Below the pieces are notes generated by a model. That model saw nothing but the letters and a program-made list of their open reading frames with translations. It was not told where the DNA came from and did no database searches. A stretch of 64,000 bases of DNA from Emmonsiellopsis sp. PD_33 (taxonomy: Eukaryota; Ascomycota; Eurotiomycetes; Onygenales; Ajellomycetaceae), in NCBI GenBank assembly GCA_032988165.1, contig JANTQF010000004.1, forward strand, positions 124,001-188,000. The letters are read 5' to 3'. Each line of letters begins with the position of its first letter. Positions within the stretch are counted from its first letter, which is position 1. Made by a program: the position numbers and the translations under genes. This document shows, one piece after another, positions 1 through 11,311 of this stretch.

Positions 1-391
1 AAGGTTGATCTGACGGTTTGCGATAGGAGATTTTGCTACGGGCGCCGCAGAGGCCAAACGCGCAGTTTTACATCAGACTCCGCCACTAAGAAAAGGGGCA
101 TCACTCTCTGGAATGCTTGGTTTATTCGTATTTTAAATCAGATTGATCTCAAATTCGAATATAACCCATAGAGTAGTAGCATACCTGACAGTACTCAAAT
201 ACTTGCACGAATAAAAATATAATACACAGTACAACGCCAACCAGATGCCACAAGCGCTTCCGCTCAAAATCGATGAAAGGCAGATGCTTTGAAACCTCGC
301 AAATATACCACGACATGTCAGTAAGCAGTAAACCTTCATATAATAATATATATGTTAAGGATATATGTTAAGGATAATCGTAAAAGGGCCC
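1..391. other. Window start, no firm gene
   Basis: Frame +1 is open from the first base to a stop at about 171 (56 codons). It could be the 3' end of a gene that begins outside the window, but I recognise no domain in it. The rest is AT-rich sequence beyond the stop codon of the minus-strand csm1/pcs1 gene, and probably holds its 3' UTR. Confidence 0.2.
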
Positions 392-2114
392 TCAATCTAC
401 GTGTCGTTTGGTAAGTGTGTCGACCACCCGACTATAAAACTTCGCGGCATGCTGTCGCGAAAATGTAATGTCCACGGAGAGGTATTCGGGAAGGATATCA
501 ACCAAATCACGGTCCCGATTAGCGTCCAACAAGGGCATGTAGTGGAATTCGGCTGCTTCAAAGCTGGTGTTTTCCACATCATGGGCGACAGCGAGTTTGA
601 AGTGCAACGCTAAGGTTTTCGCGTTAGATCCTATTTTTAACATTGGTCGAGGAATTTGTGGAATACTTACTTCCGTTAACACCCGTTTGTATGCAGTCAT
701 ACAAGTGGTCAGATTCTCGCTTCTTCGCATCACGGATAATCAAGCCGGTAAGGTCGCTATACAGATCTTCCTTCAGTTGCGCTATTTGCGCTGCGTGTGC
801 CGCTTCAGTACTGCCCACCATGAGGGTTCGTGAAGCAGCGCCGTTTTTAACCGCGCTTCCAGGAGCCTTGGAGTTGACGCTCTCCACATTGGTTGCGGCA
901 TTCCGCGATGCAGCCAGTTTTGTTTGAAGGGTCTTGACTTCGTTTTGAGCGCTATTTAGTCCCGATGTCATCTCTTTGATTTTGGCTTCGAGCTCGGAGA
1001 CTTCCATGTTTCGGTCTTGCAGTTGTTTTTCCAGGCTTCGTGATTGTTTAGCGAGAGATGCTTGTGCAGCCAGCTCCTTTTTAAGCGAGGCAATTAATTC
1101 GTTAGAAGCTTTAAAGTGAATAACAGTTAGAATTTAGGTCCGCTGTCCAATGGATGATATAACGGTCATACCTGCAGCGGTTGCCTCGCATTGCTTCCGC
1201 AGCTTGTCCACGTTCGCATTGGCCTCCAGAATCCCGACCTCCCGTAGATTTCGGTACTTCATGTCAATATTTTCGTATTTTTTGGTCATATCCCCCAGTT
1301 TCCTTCTTAGAGTCGCCTCGCTATCGCCCTTTTCTGTGTCTGAAACGCTTCTAGCTCTACGATTCGCTGCTGATAAAGGTTTGGATGCTGGGTAGCCGTT
1401 CGCGCCTTTAATAGGAGAACGAGATGAGGCTTGCGTCGTTTGATAATCATTCTCCGGTAACATCATCGTTTCCTCTATTTCAGCACCATCTTCCTCGGCT
1501 TCTTCTTCTTCCTCCCCCTCAGGTTCAACAGAGGGCTTTTGTCTTCGAGTCGAGGACTTGGTCGACACCTTGGCTTTCGATGGTGGTCTTGTCTGACGCG
1601 TCCCTGTAGGTGTATATTCGAATTCGCCATCTATAGTAACCTGTTTCGCACCTCCTCTTCCCCGGGTTCCTCGCGTCTTAGGTTGTTCCTCTGACCGGAG
1701 GGCGGATGCAGTTGTTTTTGGAGACTCAAGCTCGTCTTCGGATTCCGGCTCTGGCTCATGTGCAGCCTGTACCTCCTCATTATCGCCGCCTTCCCTTGTT
1801 GAGAAGCTAGTGTCTACCGTATCCTGCTCCTCAGCGGTATCTTCTATCGACTGACGCGGTTTTCTGCCAGCACCCCTGGCAGCGCGGCGTTTGGGTCCCA
1901 CAACAACAGTCGAGCGGGCTTTTCGCGTAGCAGGCTTTGCAGGAGCAGCTGTAGCCTTCGATGTAGCGGTTCTTGGTCGTCCCTTTGCTTTCTTCGCGGG
2001 GGGCGCAGCGTCTTCGTCGTGCGTGTCCTCTCCCACGCCGTTCATCATCAGGTCATCGTCCGCTTCATCGTCCACTAATCCGGACAGTTTCGACGCAGCC
2101 TTTCGTTTAGGCAT
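392..2114 (-). CDS. csm1/pcs1: Monopolin complex subunit Csm1/Pcs1
   Basis: Three exons: 2114-1172, 1108-671 and 609-392, giving 532 residues. The introns are 63 bp (GTATGA donor, CTAAC branch point) and 61 bp (GTAAGT donor); both splices keep the frame. Residues 1-250 are charged, low-complexity and rich in Lys/Arg/Glu, with AT-hook-like GRPR. A coiled coil covers about 265-375. The C-terminus is a compact domain (about 415-525) with the DCIQTG...LHFKLAV signature of the Csm1/Pcs1 family. In yeasts this family makes V-shaped dimers that cross-link kinetochore components or guard against merotelic attachment. A nearer acceptor at 631 is also in frame, but would make a 40-bp intron and spoil the LHFKL core, so I chose the longer one. 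The gene is divergent from msp1. The role is inferred from family resemblance. Confidence 0.88.
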
Positions 2115-2461
2115 CGTGAAGACCCGACAGATGCTCGAATAATCGCGGTTGCTGCGTGAACCGCAATGACATCAGCACGTCGGGGTGTTGAGCGCGATGT
2201 TTTCCCGCCGCGGCGTCAACAAAAACGGAAACGCGCGTGTCGGCGGCTGAACATGTGATCTGCCGCCTCGGCTGGCGCATCTAGCCCAACTTTAGCCACC
2301 GCCAGACATCTCGGCTTCAACATCGCGATATCAAGAACCAACCACGCCAGCTTCGGGTCTTTGCTGTGGGATTGCTTGTGTCTGCTGCACAGTCCCGTAT
2401 CCGCATCCTCCGCTGCTATCCACGTCCCTCCAAACTCTAGCCATCCTCAGTCACAGCCGCC
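2115..2461. promoter_or_regulatory. Divergent promoter csm1 / msp1
   Basis: A 347-bp stretch between two divergent start codons, GC-rich and CpG-rich. It contains TTTCCCGCC at 2201-2209, which fits the E2F-type consensus, and ACGCGCGT at 2231-2238, which contains the ACGCG core bound by fungal MBF. Such sites are typical of G1/S-regulated genes and would suit a kinetochore gene. Cell-cycle control is an inference from motif presence only. Confidence 0.4.
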
Positions 2462-3769
2462 ATGTCGTCGGGCGGCGGCCGCAAATGGCAGCAGTTACTA
2501 CAAGAGCTGATCCTGATTGCTGGCACGGTACGGCTCTTTCATGTCATGGTCCGTTATTGGGTCTTTTTGCTAACACTGTAGCAGTCCCTTTCTACATATT
2601 TTGCCGTCCGATTTCTCCTATCGCGACTCGAATTCGACCCCGATAGCCAGAAGCACGATGAAGCAAAGCGGAAGTCCGCAGCCATCCTCCGACGGCTTGA
2701 TGGGCCAAAAGACCAGGACGACGAGTCCCCGGGTGGGAAACAAAAATCCGATAGACAGAGGAAGGAAGATCTCGTCCTGTCGCAATATGAGCAGGCCATC
2801 GCAATGGACGTGGTCGCCCCAGACGACATCCCGGTGTCATTTAACGATATCGGAGGATTGGAAGATATTATTGAAGAGCTGAAGGAGTCCGTCATTTATC
2901 CCTTAACCATGCCACATCTCTACTCGTCTACGTCGTCACTCCTAAGCGCCCCCTCTGGAGTTCTGTTATATGGACCACCAGGATGCGGAAAGACTATGCT
3001 CGCCAAGGCGCTGGCCCACGAGAGCGGAGCCTGCTTTATAAACCTACACATTTCCACCCTAACGGAGAAGTGGTATGGCGATTCAAATAAGCTAGTCAAC
3101 GCTGTATTCTCCTTAGCGCGAAAATTAGAGCCAAGTATCGTTTTCATTGACGAAATCGATGCTGTGCTGGGTACTCGACGGAGCGGAGAGCACGAGGCTA
3201 GCGGAATGGTCAAGGCCGAGTTTATGACGCATTGGGACGGACTCACTTCCGCCAACACATCTGGCAGGCCGCAGCGGGTTCTCATTCTCGGTGCCACCAA
3301 TAGAATTCAAGATATCGATGAGGCTATCCTCAGGCGAATGCCCAAGAAGTTCCCCGTCACCCTCCCGCCCACCTCGCAACGATTACGAATCCTAGGCCTG
3401 ATATTAAAAGATACCAAAGTCGACCGTGAGAACTTCGACCTAGATTTCCTTGTCAAAGCCATGTCTGGCATGTCTGGCAGCGATATTAAAGAAGCCTGTC
3501 GTGACGCTGCCATGGTACCTATCCGGGAACTCATTAGATCAAAACGCGACTCCGGCGTCACGATGGAGACCGTCAATCCTAGCGAGGTACGGGGTCTCCG
3601 AACAGATGACTTTTTCAAGAGAGCAGGTGGCGTAAGGGTCCTCAACGAGCCTGCGCGCAAACCATCGAAGAAATCTGCCAGCAGGGCGCAGTCGGAGAAG
3701 GAGTGGACGACCGATTCGGAAGCGGGCGATGTCGAGGTTCAACCTGAGCATATTCCTATAGATGAATGA
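2462..3769 (+). CDS. msp1: Msp1/ATAD1 AAA+ ATPase of the outer mitochondrial membrane
   Basis: Two exons: 2462-2527 and 2582-3769 (417 residues), split by a 54-bp intron (GTACGG...GCTAACACTGTAG). Msp1 pulls mislocalised tail-anchored proteins out of the mitochondrial outer membrane and peroxisomes. A hydrophobic stretch at about residues 10-40 fits the N-terminal anchor. The AAA core has Walker A GPPGCGKT at about 153-160, an aromatic pore loop KWYGDSN near 186-192, Walker B IVFIDEID ending near 215, and a sensor/arginine region GATNR...ILRRMP. The C-terminal tail after about 360 is Lys/Ser/Glu-rich and longer than in yeast Msp1 (362 residues). The acceptor is a NAGNAG (tag-cag at 2579-2584), so a form lacking one Gln is possible. 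The annotated start follows a CC-rich leader without competing ATGs. Confidence 0.95.
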
Positions 3770-4933
3770 TCCATTTCCCCCCTCCCCTTAAGATCTGCGA
3801 TGATGGAACTACTACTCGCACGCCGTCTTCTTGATGCACCATTTTAAAACACATATTTTAATCATATCATCCACCTCCTCTTTTATTCCTGTCATGCAGT
3901 TTTTGTACAATATATCCTCCGTCTACCAGCGGGGCGAAATAGGGAAGATTTTGGCCTGGCATCTTTGGGTCTATATATCTACTAGAATCAGGGCGTTTTC
4001 TTTCCTTCTTTCTTTCTTTTGTTCTTTTCCATTAAAGGCACGGGATGGAGTGGAACGGGCAGAGCATATGTTTTTGTTTTAAGATATATTTTTTTTATAA
4101 GAATCTAAAACGGCCTATTAGACTCTTTCAAGCAACCCTATATTTTCCCAATTAAAAATAGATAATCACTTCGCCAAATACGCTCCTTTTCATATATCCC
4201 CCCGCCCCTTTTCATATATCCCCCCGCCCCTTTTCCCTCACCCCTAGCTCCATGAATCCTATTTCGACATGTGTTGAAAAAGTACGCAACGGGCCCGCGC
4301 TCACCAAAAATGGATTGCTTAAAGTGCTTAGTATTATAGTATCCGCTAACCAGGCTATCGACCTACGCGGGATGGTACGATACGGGATAGTTTAGCCATA
4401 TCTACAGTAGTACCTATCAGTGCCTATCAGTGCCCAATTGGTATATTCTTTTTCCCTTGGTTTAATGAGAGTATTATATTTTATGCTGTATATGCTAAGT
4501 ACGGTTAGAGGCTGGAAAAGACTGCATAGTAATACAAAAGATGGAGGGGGGTGGAAACACAATTGAAACAGACAAGCAGTTAAACAGATAGATTGATATC
4601 GCTCCTTTTCTCGCAAAATCCACCAGCGCCTTCACCATCAACTGACTCAAAAAAAAAAAAAAAAAAAAAAGGTCCGGCCTTTCGAATCAACGCTTTTTTC
4701 CCCCATTGCAATTCCGCTCAGCGGAATTCGTATCAGCCGTTATGCATTATGAAAACATTCTGCTCGATCTTCGTGACCTGGTGGCCGCCCCTTACCCCTT
4801 AACATCAAGGCCATTCTTTCTTCCATGAACAACCACTTCTCATACCAGCTTCCATACTCAAAGTCCCCTCTTGATCCCGCAAAGATTCCCCAGGTCACCC
4901 ACTCCTAATAAGCACCCCTTAGATCCCATCTCT
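3770..4933. other. Intergenic stretch with simple repeats
   Basis: No gene recognised. It should contain the 3' UTR of msp1. It holds a short tandem repeat (4185-4237), pyrimidine-rich tracts near 4000, and a run of about 20 A at 4650-4670. Small ORFs here lack domains and look random. Confidence 0.6.
4185..4237. repeat. 22-bp tandem repeat
   Basis: Two head-to-tail copies of a 22-bp pyrimidine-rich unit with core TTTTCATATATCCCCCC (4185-4206 and 4207-4228), plus a partial third copy. It looks like a minor minisatellite in a 3' intergenic region. Confidence 0.8.
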
Positions 4934-5288
4934 TCAAAGCATCTGTCCGGTAGCCATCCCCATCAATACCGGTAAAAGCCTGGCGCTCTTCTTCAACGTC
5001 TCAGTTTTCGTTGGTGGACTGCCCCCACTAGTCGTGGTTGGAATTGTAGTAGTAGATTCATTTGTCTGGCGGTCATTACTCGAGGGTGGATTGCCCCCCG
5101 TGTTCGCCGTTGGGCTTGTAGTAGACGTGTTGGTTGGGGCGCCACCGGTTGGGGGAGAGCCATCCCCAGTGGGGGGTTCGTAGGGGGGCCGTGTCTAGAT
5201 GGTGGTTAGGGAGTTGGTTCTATATATTCTATCTCCCTGGAAATGGACTTACGACGGCTGGAACTGCTGCGAATGAGGAGGAGAACAT
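4934..5288 (-). CDS. Doubtful small Thr/Pro-rich protein
   Basis: A two-exon model, 5288-5253 and 5194-4934 (98 residues), joins in frame across a 58-bp intron with GTAAGT donor, CTAAC branch point and TAG acceptor. The product begins MFSSSFAAVPAV and continues as a low-complexity run of Thr, Pro, Ser and Gly. It ends KKSARLLPVLMGMATGQML, where a short hydrophobic end is weakly reminiscent of a GPI signal. A stop lies in frame upstream of the ATG, so any longer protein would need a further upstream intron. I recognise no family. The well-formed intron and biased composition argue for a gene; the small size argues against. Confidence 0.3.
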
Positions 5289-7975
5289 TGTTTCTGAAGG
5301 GGGCTTGGGGGGGGTTGTATGTAGGGAGGCGGTGATATGTTGGCTGTCCACGGTTCAACTCAGTGAGACAGTGCGATATGAAGCCAGACACGGCGGAAAG
5401 GATAGTTTGTATATAAAGGAAGCAGGAGAATTGGAAGATGTTGAAATTGCTGGATCTAATAAAATAGAAATTTTCAGAAGCAGATGTTCCGGCATCTGCT
5501 TCCCTTTTATAGAACATGTCTGAGATATTTCCTGAGGCCACGGGGGCAAGAAAGATATTAGTGAAAGATTCATAATTCGTAGCTCTTGGTAAAGCAAAGA
5601 ATAGAAAGAGTGTATCTAGAGTGGGGACAGAAACGAGTATCCAATCTATCCCTGAGGAGCCGGAGGAGTATGTTGGACCCCCAGCCCTATCCATTGAAGC
5701 CATGCTAAATCCTCCGCCAGCGTATCAGACGAGGAGAATGGAGATTATCGACAACTTTCACCACTGCGCCGGGTTGACCTAATGATGGATATTGGCAGCT
5801 CTGTCCGCGTATCTGCAAGGGACATAGAATAGAGTCTCTGCACGCCACAAACTTCCGGGAGTCAAACCTTAAGACGCCGGGAGATCCACTCGAAACAGCC
5901 TCTTTACTGGATCAGCTTCAAGGATAAGGTCGGCGTGAAGAATCTTCACTTAGCAACCAGCTCTATATACGCGCTACAACGAGTAGTTATGTGCAAGTTC
6001 TTTGCGCGGATAACTCTTGGACTAAGCGCAGCCCCTGAACAGACAAATACGCGGATTTGGTTGCTTGGCAAGACAGCTTTCCGCGTATCGGGAACCATAT
6101 CTACCACCCAAGAGAACCTGAGCAAAGCTGAATAATTCTTCGTGAATTTATCGTCAGCTCATGTTGGTATTGATCGAAACATAGAAACATGGCAAGGCGG
6201 TTTCCTGTGAACAAATATCCGCTGAATGCGCGGGAAATATTGACCACGCGGGTTCCCCTAGCAAATACCCGGGGAGCCCGACTCGAACTCTCCAGCTCTT
6301 TCTTTCGCCATTCGTTGACATTATGGGAATAAAAGTATCTCATTGAATCAGGATTCAGATCCGTGGCTCAATGATGGTGACGATGGGATGTTGGTCATCA
6401 AGCTTAAGAGGCTGGAAATAGTACACGGAGTCGACACACGCTCATTATTCTCCCGCTGCAACGACAGGCTTCTCAGGTGGGCTTTACTCCGTACAGTTTT
6501 CTGTTATCGCAAAAATTACTCATTCACTGTTAGTTATTGCTGCTGCTCTGTTGTTGGTCAATCCGGTCAAGACGAAATTACGGGCATGCGACACACTTAG
6601 CAATGCTATGCGGGTTGTCAATGGCAAATCTGAATCAGCTCGCATGCCCTGTCACCCTGCCGTGGTGTTTGCCAAAACGACATCAGCAGGCCATCAATGG
6701 CTAGAAACCCCTTGACATCCGACGGGGCGCAGCGAGATGCGGCCAATCCACCCATCGAATTGGCAATGTTGCCACACGAGGATCATTGAAGGCATACCTA
6801 GGGGCTCTAAACCAGGCCCTCCCGTCTCAGCTTTGATTCCAGCGGGAGCAAAGAGAAAAAGGTCTATTTGGTTGGCCTTCTCTTTCAGTTTCAGGCACAG
6901 AATGTACACCATTTATTTACGCCAGTGATCGAACGTATGTATGTGCAACACTGGCTACTCATTTAATGCAATTTTCCGACTTAGAGTCAGAACGGGTAGC
7001 TGGTTCCGCGCTTTTCTTCTTGATACCAGTCAAAATACCAATTGACACCCCAAAGACTCAATGAAATGAGTGTTCCTATGGTCTTCAGGAAACAACTCCC
7101 ATTCAGGCGCTATGCTGCTGAACAGCAACATGCGACATATGGAGCCCCTCAACAATGGCCCCGTTGGAATGATTTAATTTACTGACAAGAACCGACTCTT
7201 GCATATCCAATACACGCCACATTGCCCCAAGCAGAAAAACAACCATATTAATCAAACACCTCGTATACACAGTCTATACCGGAAGAGACCACCTGTGATG
7301 ACTATTCAATTCCAGAAGTCAACTCCCTTTTAAAACTACACCAGGGCTTAACTTCAAACCAGAAAAAATCCATTGCCAATGCCGCCCATGGCACTCCTAA
7401 TACCCCAGATGGGAACGGCCACAACCTCCTTGGACATACCGCCCACGAAAACATCAATTCCCTATAGAGCAGGAGACAATACCCCTGGGTCACCCAAGGG
7501 TTCGACGACCATTCAAATGAGCGGAAGGCAATATTTTAATATCTTGATGCCGTTAACCATCCTAAGCAGCAGGATAAACTAGGGAATCGATGCGTCTGCG
7601 CAATTCTTATTCCAGCCCACATCGAGGATGATCCAGTCGATGGATATCCCATAGCCAGAACAAAACGAGCTTGTCTACATGGTCAGGGTCACCATGGCAC
7701 GGTGGGAGAATCAAAAAACACGTTACTGTACAGAAATTTGACAGTTACCCCGCCAGGTGCAAGCAAGGCTTGTTATAATTATGCTGGTTAATCATTCCCA
7801 ATGTCCTCCTACTTTCAACAAGATCAATCCTCGCGAAGAGGAAAAACAACCCCCGCCACCCCGCCAGGAAAAGGCAGGCGGAAAAGCAGTAGGCCCCACA
7901 TCACGCAGATCTCCAGTTGAACACGAAGCCGAAACAATGATCGGGCATACATCGCCACATTCTGGTGAATAAACC
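5289..7975. other. Intergenic stretch, nothing recognised
   Basis: About 2.7 kb of mixed composition. Several ORFs of 60-165 codons occur on both strands, but none has a recognisable domain, signal peptide followed by a coherent chain, or convincing splice continuation. No tRNA fold was found. Ordinary CpG content shows that it belongs to the gene-bearing compartment. Confidence 0.5.
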
Positions 7976-8701
7976 ATGACTTGGACAACCTCAACATCTC
8001 TTTCAAGAGTGCCCCCAGATTTCACGTACCTAGTAAAAAGCCCCTACCTCGAAGAATACATATCAAATCACCCCCATCACGTCCCCCTCCCGATAATGTC
8101 TCAACAAACCCCACCCCAATCCAACAATGAACAAACCAACAACCCCCTAACCACGCCCGACTCTCTCGAGTCCGACCTCGAAGCCCTCCGCACAATCTTC
8201 GCCAACGAAGAAACATCCGCCCCCCTCGGCTGGCCAGCCGTGCACGCCTTCGAATCCGAAAACGACATCACTCTCCCTGAGCCCTACCGCACCTTCGTCG
8301 CCGAGATCGCCGACGGCTGCTCCTCCGGACCACCAGAATGGGGTCTCCTCCCGCTTCGCCTCGGAGAGGAGCAGACACTCGACGACCTGGCCACGCCGTT
8401 TCCCCTAACGAAACCGTGGATGTTCGAGACTGACCCAACGTGGCCAGAGGGGCTAGAGCCGGGAACAAGTTTGCGCACAGGACTTGTAGAGCTGGGCACG
8501 GAGGGGTGCGGGATGGATTGGTTCCTGGTGGTGACAGGGCAGCAGAGGGGGATGGTTTGGCAGCTTTCGGAGCATGGGGCGATGCAGTGCACCGAGCTTG
8601 GATATCCTAGGTCGCGGGCCGGGTTTATGGGGTGGGTGAGGGATTGGGCGGAGAGGAGGGGATGGTGGGATGAGGAGGAGGGTTTTGCTGCAGGGGCGTG
8701 A
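7976..8701 (+). CDS. SUKH (SMI1/KNR4) domain protein
   Basis: A single exon of 241 codons from the first ATG. A second in-frame ATG (MSQQTPP, 8096) starts just before the low-complexity Gln/Asn/Pro leader and is an equally good start, giving about 201 residues. The SUKH core begins near residue 80 with GWPAVHAFESENDITLPEPY; the LPEPYRTFVAEIADG run matches the family pattern in which a conserved LP precedes an aromatic residue, a helix and a Gly. The later PPEWGLLPL and WFLVVTGQQRGMVW fit its beta-rich half. In yeast Knr4/Smi1 is a scaffold for cell-wall integrity signalling; in bacteria the fold is mostly an immunity protein against contact-dependent toxins. The role here is unknown. Confidence 0.7.
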   Translation: MTWTTSTSLSRVPPDFTYLVKSPYLEEYISNHPHHVPLPIMSQQTPPQSNNEQTNNPLTTPDSLESDLEALRTIFANEETSAPLGWPAVHAFESENDITLPEPYRTFVAEIADGCSSGPPEWGLLPLRLGEEQTLDDLATPFPLTKPWMFETDPTWPEGLEPGTSLRTGLVELGTEGCGMDWFLVVTGQQRGMVWQLSEHGAMQCTELGYPRSRAGFMGWVRDWAERRGWWDEEEGFAAGA

Positions 8702-9358
8702 TTCCCGGATGGGTGACTGGCAGAATCCGCTCCGAACCCCGGAGACTGGAGTGACGAGTCCGATCGGGAGACTTTTAATGAAGCTTGGCCGATGGGGCCG
8801 GCTGCTGCTAAGGGGCGCGCTCAGGGGAATAGGGGGCCAATTAAGGCTCGAGGGTAGAGTGGGCAGGGCTGATTTTATGGGGCGGCCGGGATCAACCGAC
8901 ATCGCGGGAGCCAACCATTCCTTGGGCATTCTCCTTTTTTTTTTTTGGCAGCATGCCCTTTCAACAGTATTTTGGCGAGCTTGAAGGTGTTGGATATGTT
9001 GATCTTCCGAAAATGATAATTAATGGGCCAGCCTCCAGGTGGTCTTCCATGCCACATTGTTGATGCTAACATTCAGATTCTCCATTCCATGTCGTTGCTA
9101 ATCTAATCTAGTTAATGCAGCCCATTTCGACCCCCTTGTCCCAAAATCCTTCAGCTGTGTTAAATCCGTTTGCCGTCCAGCCGCCAAGCACATTCCGGCC
9201 CCTTACCAGCGCATCCTCCCCAACCTAATAAACAAGCCCGTCCCGGGAAGCGTCTTGAGCAGAGACGCTTCTTGACCTCTCCAGACTCTCCAAGCGCATC
9301 TCTCTTCCTCTCTTTCACGTATAACATGCTTTGAATGCGTGAATCCGCTCCTTGAAAA
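8702..9358. other. Intergenic stretch
   Basis: Holds the 3' end of the SUKH gene and the promoter and leader of the membrane protein downstream. A T-run lies at about 8934-8945. No gene recognised. Confidence 0.55.
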
Positions 9359-10261
9359 ATGCTTCTTGATTCTTGTTTCCTGAAGGCCAGCCTCTGGCTA
9401 TTCCTCCAGGCCGCTCTACTTCCAAAGGCCAGCGCTGCCAAATGTTATGCGAGAGATGGCACAGAGCAAACAGCGTCAGAGTACCAGCCATGCTTCCCTG
9501 ACCAAGAACATAGCGCCTGCTGTTCCCTCTCCAAAAGCAACAATCTTATTGGAGATATCTGCACTTCTGAGGGGTTGTGCCTTGCGCAAGTCTCGCCACA
9601 CACTGGAGCATATTACGAGAACGGATGCACGGATGAAAGCTGGCTGAGTCCTAGCTGCCCCGGGTTTTGTGCGGGTGGTAAGTGGTTGGCGTCTAGATGA
9701 CAGTGGGCGTTCGGGTTGCATAGTACTAATTGCTGTTGCCCTACATTAGTATCATCAGACGGAGGCATCCGTGTTCTTCAATGCCCTGACAAGGGACTCG
9801 ACCATTGGTGCTGTAGCACGAACAATAGAAATTGTTGCGACGACAGCTTCCGGGTGAATATAGGCAGCTTTATGTTCCCGAAGTCCAGCTCCTCCCCAGA
9901 ACCCTCCTCGACCTCCCCGACCTCATCGACTGGAACGGCCGGAACAACCACAGCCGCGGGTACCGGGACATGCCAGGAAACAGGCCAGGCAGCGGCCAGC
10001 GAATGCCCTGTCGCCTCCAAATCAAATACTGCTGCCACCGCCGGTGTTGGTGCTGCACTTGGCGCAAGTCTCGGTGCGGCCCTAATCGGGCTTTTCTTCC
10101 AACGACGCAGATACCAGAAAAAACTGCATACGTTACAAACGGGCGGGATAAATTACTCTGGTTATAAACATCCGGGGTCTGCTGGGCCCGTGGCGCCGCC
10201 AGTAGAACTACCCCAGTCTGGCAAAACCGAGGCGTACGAGATCGATGGGCATCATCGGTGA
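9359..10261 (+). CDS. Secreted-type Cys-rich single-pass membrane protein
   Basis: Exons 9359-9677 and 9750-10261 join in frame across a 72-bp intron (GTAAGT, TACTAAT branch point, TAG), giving 276 residues. There is a signal peptide of about 26 residues ending near ASA-AK. A Cys-rich outer domain of about 120 residues includes CYARDG, ACCSLS, DHWCC and RNCC. A Ser/Thr/Pro/Gly linker follows (about 150-195), then one membrane segment (about 198-222, TAGVGAALGASLGAALIGLFF core) with a positive stop QRRRYQKK, and a short cytoplasmic tail of about 50 residues with a Pro-rich PVAPPVELP. This layout is common in Pezizomycotina and resembles Mid2/WSC-type surface sensors in architecture, but the Cys pattern is not WSC. 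No enzymatic motif is visible. Confidence 0.75.
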
Positions 10262-11311
10262 CGTTGAGTATCGGTTGGTGAGGTGGTGGAATCTGCTCGA
10301 TTGTGGTACTCGATAGTTGTGGGGGGATTGGGCTTCGCACATTATCCCAGGCGTGCCGTGGTGTATATTTTCTGGATGGACGCGTTTGCGGGAAACGCAG
10401 TCGGGTGTGTGAAACTGAGCTATGTTGAGAGCTGCGGCAGACGTCTACTTTTGGAAAACTCGCGATCCGCAGGACCTGCTTTGATTCGAACAAACAGGCT
10501 ATCCTATACCCAATATCAGGAACGGAACCTTTCTTCGTGCTTCTATTCTCCCGCCTGCATTACCATCCTCCTCTTCTTCTTTTCTTTTTTTCTTCTTTTC
10601 TTCTTTCGTCGGGCAATGTATCTTAGGGTTATGGAATATTAGTATTTTTTTTGGCAAACCCGCTTCTTTTCCAATCACGACTGCCATAGCGTGCAGCAGG
10701 TAAGTTAACAAAGTAGTCAGTCCAACGTTCGTAATGATGTTAACATTCGACCTCGGGACCTTCGGAAGTTTGCCTAATTGGGGAGTAAACCCTAATCGAA
10801 CATCAGAATGTCACCAACCACCTCACACTTGGGCCGGAGGATTAAGCTTCACAGGCCCGCTCCTCCAAGAAAAGCCAACCCACGGCCAACGGTCATCAAC
10901 TTGCGCTCATCATAGCCTGGTAAGTTATGTTGCACCAAATTCAAGACCAGCTTCAACCCCACCAATTATGTCTCCATCTCCACGCGAGAAGCTTTTATCT
11001 GACGCAAATCCCGCTGCGCTGGAGACTGACAGTAAAGTAAGTGGCTCGTCGAGATAGCCATTCAATGATACTAACTCGTTGTTTAGTGTTGAGATCGCTG
11101 CTTGCTGCGTGCGTGCTTTGAAATAGCGTTCGTTAGGCAGGTCGCAGCCGGCTATTTATCTCCCAGCCAAATAAAAAGGAACAGACATCGTGCTAAATAT
11201 TCAACACAAGTGTGCGCAAATCTTGCTGTGTCCTGCTTGTCTATTGCCATCCCGTCGTATCTATCGCTCGTTGCTTGATATCTGTCCCAGCGTTGTCATC
11301 GGCATTTACTC
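10262..11311. other. Intergenic stretch
   Basis: Contains a pyrimidine-rich CTTCTTTTC tract near 10,570-10,610 and AT-rich sequence towards the next gene. Two modest ORFs (around 10,283-10,642 and 10,734-11,057) have no recognisable domain. Confidence 0.5.

Noticed and set aside
5206..5703. 165-codon minus-strand ORF
   Set aside because: No domain and unnatural composition; its 3' part overlaps a better splice model in another frame (4934-5288).
6255..6300. tRNA 3'-half-like string near GACTCGAACTCTCC
   Set aside because: No matching acceptor or anticodon stem could be drawn on either strand.
6101..7582. Several 60-85 codon ORFs on both strands
   Set aside because: No domain, no splice continuation, overlapping frames; ordinary chance ORFs.
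8022..8929. Minus-strand ORFs opposite the SUKH gene
   Set aside because: Shadows of a GC-rich coding exon; low-complexity translations.
10734..11057. 107-codon ORF before the Atg22-like gene
   Set aside because: No family, no intron signals that extend it; probably leader or intergenic sequence.
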